This document shows positions 61,271-64,000 of a DNA stretch of 64,000 nucleotides, in pieces. The stretch is from Thermohalobaculum sp964576075. GTDB lineage: Bacteria > Pseudomonadota > Alphaproteobacteria > Rhodobacterales > Rhodobacteraceae. The stretch spans positions 16,801 through 80,800 of the forward strand of contig CAZNTX010000006.1 of NCBI GenBank assembly GCA_964576075.1, read 5' to 3'. The position numbers and the translations under genes are program-made. How positions within the stretch are numbered: the first letter of the stretch is position 1; each line of letters begins with the position of its first letter. The notes beneath the pieces were generated by a model. The model was not told the DNA's origin, made no database searches, and saw only the letters and a list, made by a program, of their open reading frames with translations.

Positions 61271-62026
61271 TCAATGGCCGAGATAGACTTCGATCACCTT
61301 GGGATCGGCCTGGACCTTGGCCATCGAGCCCTCGGCCAGGATCTTCCCCTGGTGGAGGACCGTCACCCGGTGGGCGATGTCCTCGACGAACTTCATGTCG
61401 TGCTCGATCACCAGCACCGAGCGGTTCTCGATGATCCGGTGGAGGAGCTCGGCGGTCTTCTTGCGCTCGGCGACGGACATGCCGGCGACCGGCTCGTCGA
61501 GCATCAGGAGCTCTGGGTCCTGGATCAGCAGCATGCCGATCTCGAGCCACTGCTTCTGCCCGTGGGAGAGGAAGGCGGCCTTCTCCTCGAGGAGATCGGC
61601 GAGGAAGATCGTCTCCGCGACGCTCTCGATCCGCTCGATCACCTCGGCGGAGCGCTTGAAGGCCAGCGCGCCGAAGACCGTGTAGCCCGAGGGATAGGAG
61701 AGCTCGAGGTTCTCGAGAACGGTGAGGTCTTCGTAGATCGAGGGATTCTGGAACTTCCGCCCGATGCCGGCATGGACGATCTGGTCCTCGCGCATGCCGA
61801 GGATTTCCTTGTCCTTGAAGCGGACCGAGCCGGAGGTCGCCTTGGTGCGCCCGCAGATCAGGTCGAGGACCGTGGTCTTGCCGGCGCCGTTCGGGCCGAT
61901 GATCACGCGGATCTCGTCCTTGTCGACGTAGAAGGAGAGATCGTCGACCGCCTTGAACCCGTCGAAGGAGACCGTCAGCCCCTCGACGGCGAGCAGGAAG
62001 TCGGTGTGGTGCAGGGGGGTCGTCAT
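61271..62026 (-). CDS. urtD: Urea/short-chain amide ABC transporter ATPase, UrtD-type
   Basis: A 251-residue ATPase with Walker A GPNGAGKT (44-51), an unusual LSHGQKQW signature and Walker B LLMLDEP. The LSHGQ form is typical of UrtD. The ATG was chosen because GGAG overlapping the urtC stop serves as ribosome site. Partner of UrtE in the importer. Confidence 0.87.
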   Translation of the reverse strand: MTTPLHHTDFLLAVEGLTVSFDGFKAVDDLSFYVDKDEIRVIIGPNGAGKTTVLDLICGRTKATSGSVRFKDKEILGMREDQIVHAGIGRKFQNPSIYEDLTVLENLELSYPSGYTVFGALAFKRSAEVIERIESVAETIFLADLLEEKAAFLSHGQKQWLEIGMLLIQDPELLMLDEPVAGMSVAERKKTAELLHRIIENRSVLVIEHDMKFVEDIAHRVTVLHQGKILAEGSMAKVQADPKVIEVYLGH

Positions 62027-62031
62027 CGCGC

Positions 62032-63171
62032 TCACTCCGCTGCGGCGCCGGCGGGGACGCGCTCGCGCCCCGTCCGGGTCTTGGTGAAGAGGGCGAGGAT
62101 GGGGCGCTTGATCCAGTCCTCGTAGATGCCGGCCAGACCGTTGGGGAAGACGAGCACCACGGCGATGAAGAGGCCGCCGAGGCCGAGCAGCCAGAGCTCG
62201 GGGAACTGCTCGGAGAAGGTCGTCTTCGCCCAGTTGACCAGCAGCGCGCCGTAGACCGCGCCGAGGATCGAGTGCCGCCCGCCGACGGCGCAGAAGATCA
62301 CCATCTCGATCGAGGGCACGATGCCGATCAGCGTCGGCGACATGAAGCCGACCTGCAGCGTGAACATCGCCCCCCCGATCGCCGCCATCGCGGCGCCGAG
62401 GCAGAAGACGAACACCTTGAAGGAGGCCACGTCGTAGCCCGAGAAGCGCACCCGCTCCTCCTGGTCGCGCATGGCGATCAGCACGCGGCCGAGCTTCGAG
62501 CGCTTGACGTATTGCGCCACCAGCAGGCAGGCGAAGAGCAGGATGGCGTTGACGAAATAGAGGATCTCCTTGGCCTCGTCGGTCCGGATGTCCCAGCCGA
62601 GGAGGGTGCGCAGATCGGTCATCCCGTTGATGCCGCCGGTGTAGCCCTGCTGGCCGATGATCAGGATCGTGAGCACCGAGACGAGCGCCTGGGTGATGAT
62701 CGCGAAATAGACCCCGCCGACGCGCCGGCGGAACATCGCGTAGCCGACCACGAAGGCGAGCGCCGAGGGCACGACCAGCACCGCGAGCACCGCGAAGGGG
62801 AAGTAGTTGAACGGCTCCCACCACCAGGGCAGCGCGGTGAGCTGGTTCCAGTCCATGAAGTCCGGGATGCCCGGGGTGGACTGGATCGCGGTGTTCTCCG
62901 GCGTCGAGGCCTCGAGCTTGAGGAACATCGCGAGGCAGTAGCCGCCGAGGCCGAAGAAGATTCCCTGCCCGAGCGAGAGGATGCCCCCCGCGCCCCAGCA
63001 GAGCACCAGGCCGACGGCGACGAAGGCGTAGGTGAGATACTTGCCGAAGAGGTTGAGGCGGAAGGTGTCGAGCGCCATCGGCAGGACGGCGAAGAGGATC
63101 GCCGCCAGGATCGCGAAGCCGACCACCTCCGCCGGGGTCATGAAGGGGTTCTTGGAGCGGGTCAGTTGCAT
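62032..63171 (-). CDS. urtC: Urea/short-chain amide ABC transporter permease, UrtC-type
   Basis: A 379-residue LivM-like permease with many hydrophobic segments. GGILSLGQGIFFGLGGY is the conserved segment of the family. The longer length versus LivM agrees with UrtC. It lies 10 bases downstream of urtB. Confidence 0.87.
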   Translation of the reverse strand: MQLTRSKNPFMTPAEVVGFAILAAILFAVLPMALDTFRLNLFGKYLTYAFVAVGLVLCWGAGGILSLGQGIFFGLGGYCLAMFLKLEASTPENTAIQSTPGIPDFMDWNQLTALPWWWEPFNYFPFAVLAVLVVPSALAFVVGYAMFRRRVGGVYFAIITQALVSVLTILIIGQQGYTGGINGMTDLRTLLGWDIRTDEAKEILYFVNAILLFACLLVAQYVKRSKLGRVLIAMRDQEERVRFSGYDVASFKVFVFCLGAAMAAIGGAMFTLQVGFMSPTLIGIVPSIEMVIFCAVGGRHSILGAVYGALLVNWAKTTFSEQFPELWLLGLGGLFIAVVLVFPNGLAGIYEDWIKRPILALFTKTRTGRERVPAGAAAE

Positions 63172-63181
63172 CGGGGCGCCC

Positions 63182-64000
63182 TCACTTGCGAACCTTGAAG
63201 TCGAACAGCCCCTGCGGCCGGATCATCAGGATCACGATCACGGTGAGGAGCACGAAGACCTTGGCCATCGAGCCGGACAGGAAGAACTCGAGCACCGACT
63301 GTGCCTGGGAGATCGAGAAGGCCGAGGCGATGGTGCCGAAGAGGCTCGCGGCGCCGCCGAACACGACGACGAGGAAGGTGTCGACGATGTAGAGCTGGCC
63401 CGCGGTCGGCCCGGTCGAGCCGATCATGGTGAAGGCCGAGCCCGCCACGCCCGCGACGCCGCAGCCGATGCCGAAGGTCAGCCGGTCGGTCCAGGCGGTG
63501 TTGATGCCGACGGCGCCCGCCATCGTGCGGTTCTGCATCACCGCGCGCACCTGCTTGCCCCAGGGCGAGCGGAACATCATCACATAGACCGCGGTGAAGA
63601 TCGCGATGGCGAGGATCATCACGAAGAGCCCGTTGATCGGGATCTCGATCAGGTCGGTGATCTGGATCGAGCCGAGCATCCAGTCCGGCACCGAGACGCC
63701 CACCTCGCGCGCCCCGAAGGTCGAGCGGTAGATCTGCTGCAGAATCAGCGAAAGCCCCCAGGTGGCCAGGAGCGTGTCGAGCGGGCGTTTGTAGAGATGG
63801 CGTATCAGCGACCACTCCACCAGCATCCCGAGCGCGCCCGCCGTAAAGAATGCCAATATCATCGCGATGAAGAAGTATATCCCGAAGATGCCGGGCAGGT
63901 AGGCCTCGAAGAAGGTGGAGCAGAGATAGGTGACATAGGCGCCCAGGATCATGAACTCGCCATGGGCCATGTTGATCACGCCCATCTGGCCGAAGATGAT
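63182..64000 (-). CDS. urtB: Urea/short-chain amide ABC transporter permease, UrtB-type (partial, N terminus outside window)
   Basis: At least 273 residues of a LivH-like permease. The visible part includes MGVINMAHGEFMILGAY, the family hallmark, and GCGVAGVAGSAFTM near the C terminus. The frame stays open to the last base of the window (IFGQ before Met), so the start and perhaps the substrate-binding gene urtA lie to the right, outside. Confidence 0.87.
   Translation of the reverse strand: MIFGQMGVINMAHGEFMILGAYVTYLCSTFFEAYLPGIFGIYFFIAMILAFFTAGALGMLVEWSLIRHLYKRPLDTLLATWGLSLILQQIYRSTFGAREVGVSVPDWMLGSIQITDLIEIPINGLFVMILAIAIFTAVYVMMFRSPWGKQVRAVMQNRTMAGAVGINTAWTDRLTFGIGCGVAGVAGSAFTMIGSTGPTAGQLYIVDTFLVVVFGGAASLFGTIASAFSISQAQSVLEFFLSGSMAKVFVLLTVIVILMIRPQGLFDFKVRK

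Overview
The window is very GC-rich DNA, densely coded on both strands, with many 4-base stop/start overlaps (ATGA or GTGA). Gene content points to an alphaproteobacterium, probably a marine or soil Rhodobacterales or Rhodospirillales relative: rlmE, urt-type urea transport with fmdAB, many ABC amino-acid and polyamine systems, an RTX protein and a GcvA-like LysR regulator. The taxon is inferred from gene content and composition only. I found 53 protein genes. I saw no rRNA, tRNA, CRISPR array, insertion sequence or phage gene.

Layout. (1) 0-8.5 kb: rlmE, an alpha/beta hydrolase, an agmatinase-like ureohydrolase, a thiolase, a PstS-OmpA fusion and a large envelope protein with heptad repeats. 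(2) 8.8-11 kb: a lone CoxL/XdhB-type molybdenum hydroxylase large subunit, followed by a 558-base gap. (3) 11.6-34.2 kb: a nitrogen-scavenging catabolic island. It holds a spermidine/putrescine-type ABC transporter and a polar amino-acid ABC transporter. Enzymes include two paralogous M20 amidohydrolases, a metal-free-looking M24 (ectoine-hydrolase or creatinase-like) enzyme and a PuuB-like FAD oxidase. There are also two ureohydrolase-fold proteins with altered active sites, a DDAH/arginine-deiminase-fold enzyme, an isochorismatase-fold amidase and a DUF1989 protein. An SDR, a polysaccharide-deacetylase-fold amidase, 5-oxoprolinase PxpABC, a 2-hydroxyacid dehydrogenase and an AllC-type amidohydrolase complete it. 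(4) 34.3-40.7 kb: an RTX protein, an MscS-type channel, and an NfeD/slipin pair. (5) 40.7-45.8 kb: a four-gene operon for cell-surface glycan or lipid work, including a GtrA plus membrane-glycosyltransferase-like fusion. (6) 46-52.3 kb: an envelope group with an unknown protein, an OmpA protein, an autotransporter-barrel protein and a Sel1/coiled-coil/caspase lipoprotein. (7) 52.3-57.6 kb: a LysR regulator divergent from a GMC dehydrogenase, enolase-superfamily enzyme and aldehyde dehydrogenase operon. (8) 57.7-64 kb: a Lys-rich unknown protein, then a urea/short-chain-amide operon (urtBCDE-fmdA-fmdB) that runs off the right edge.

How they work together. Regions 3 and 8 share a theme: import of small nitrogen compounds and hydrolysis of their C-N bonds (amide, amidine or guanidine, imide, urea) to release ammonia. 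The most unusual part is region 3, where two transporter-plus-hydrolase modules lie back to back. Its two ureohydrolase homologues have lost residues needed for classical guanidino hydrolysis. The substrate of this island cannot be read from sequence. Guanidino, methylarginine, ectoine-like or N-acyl compounds are the candidates, as inference.
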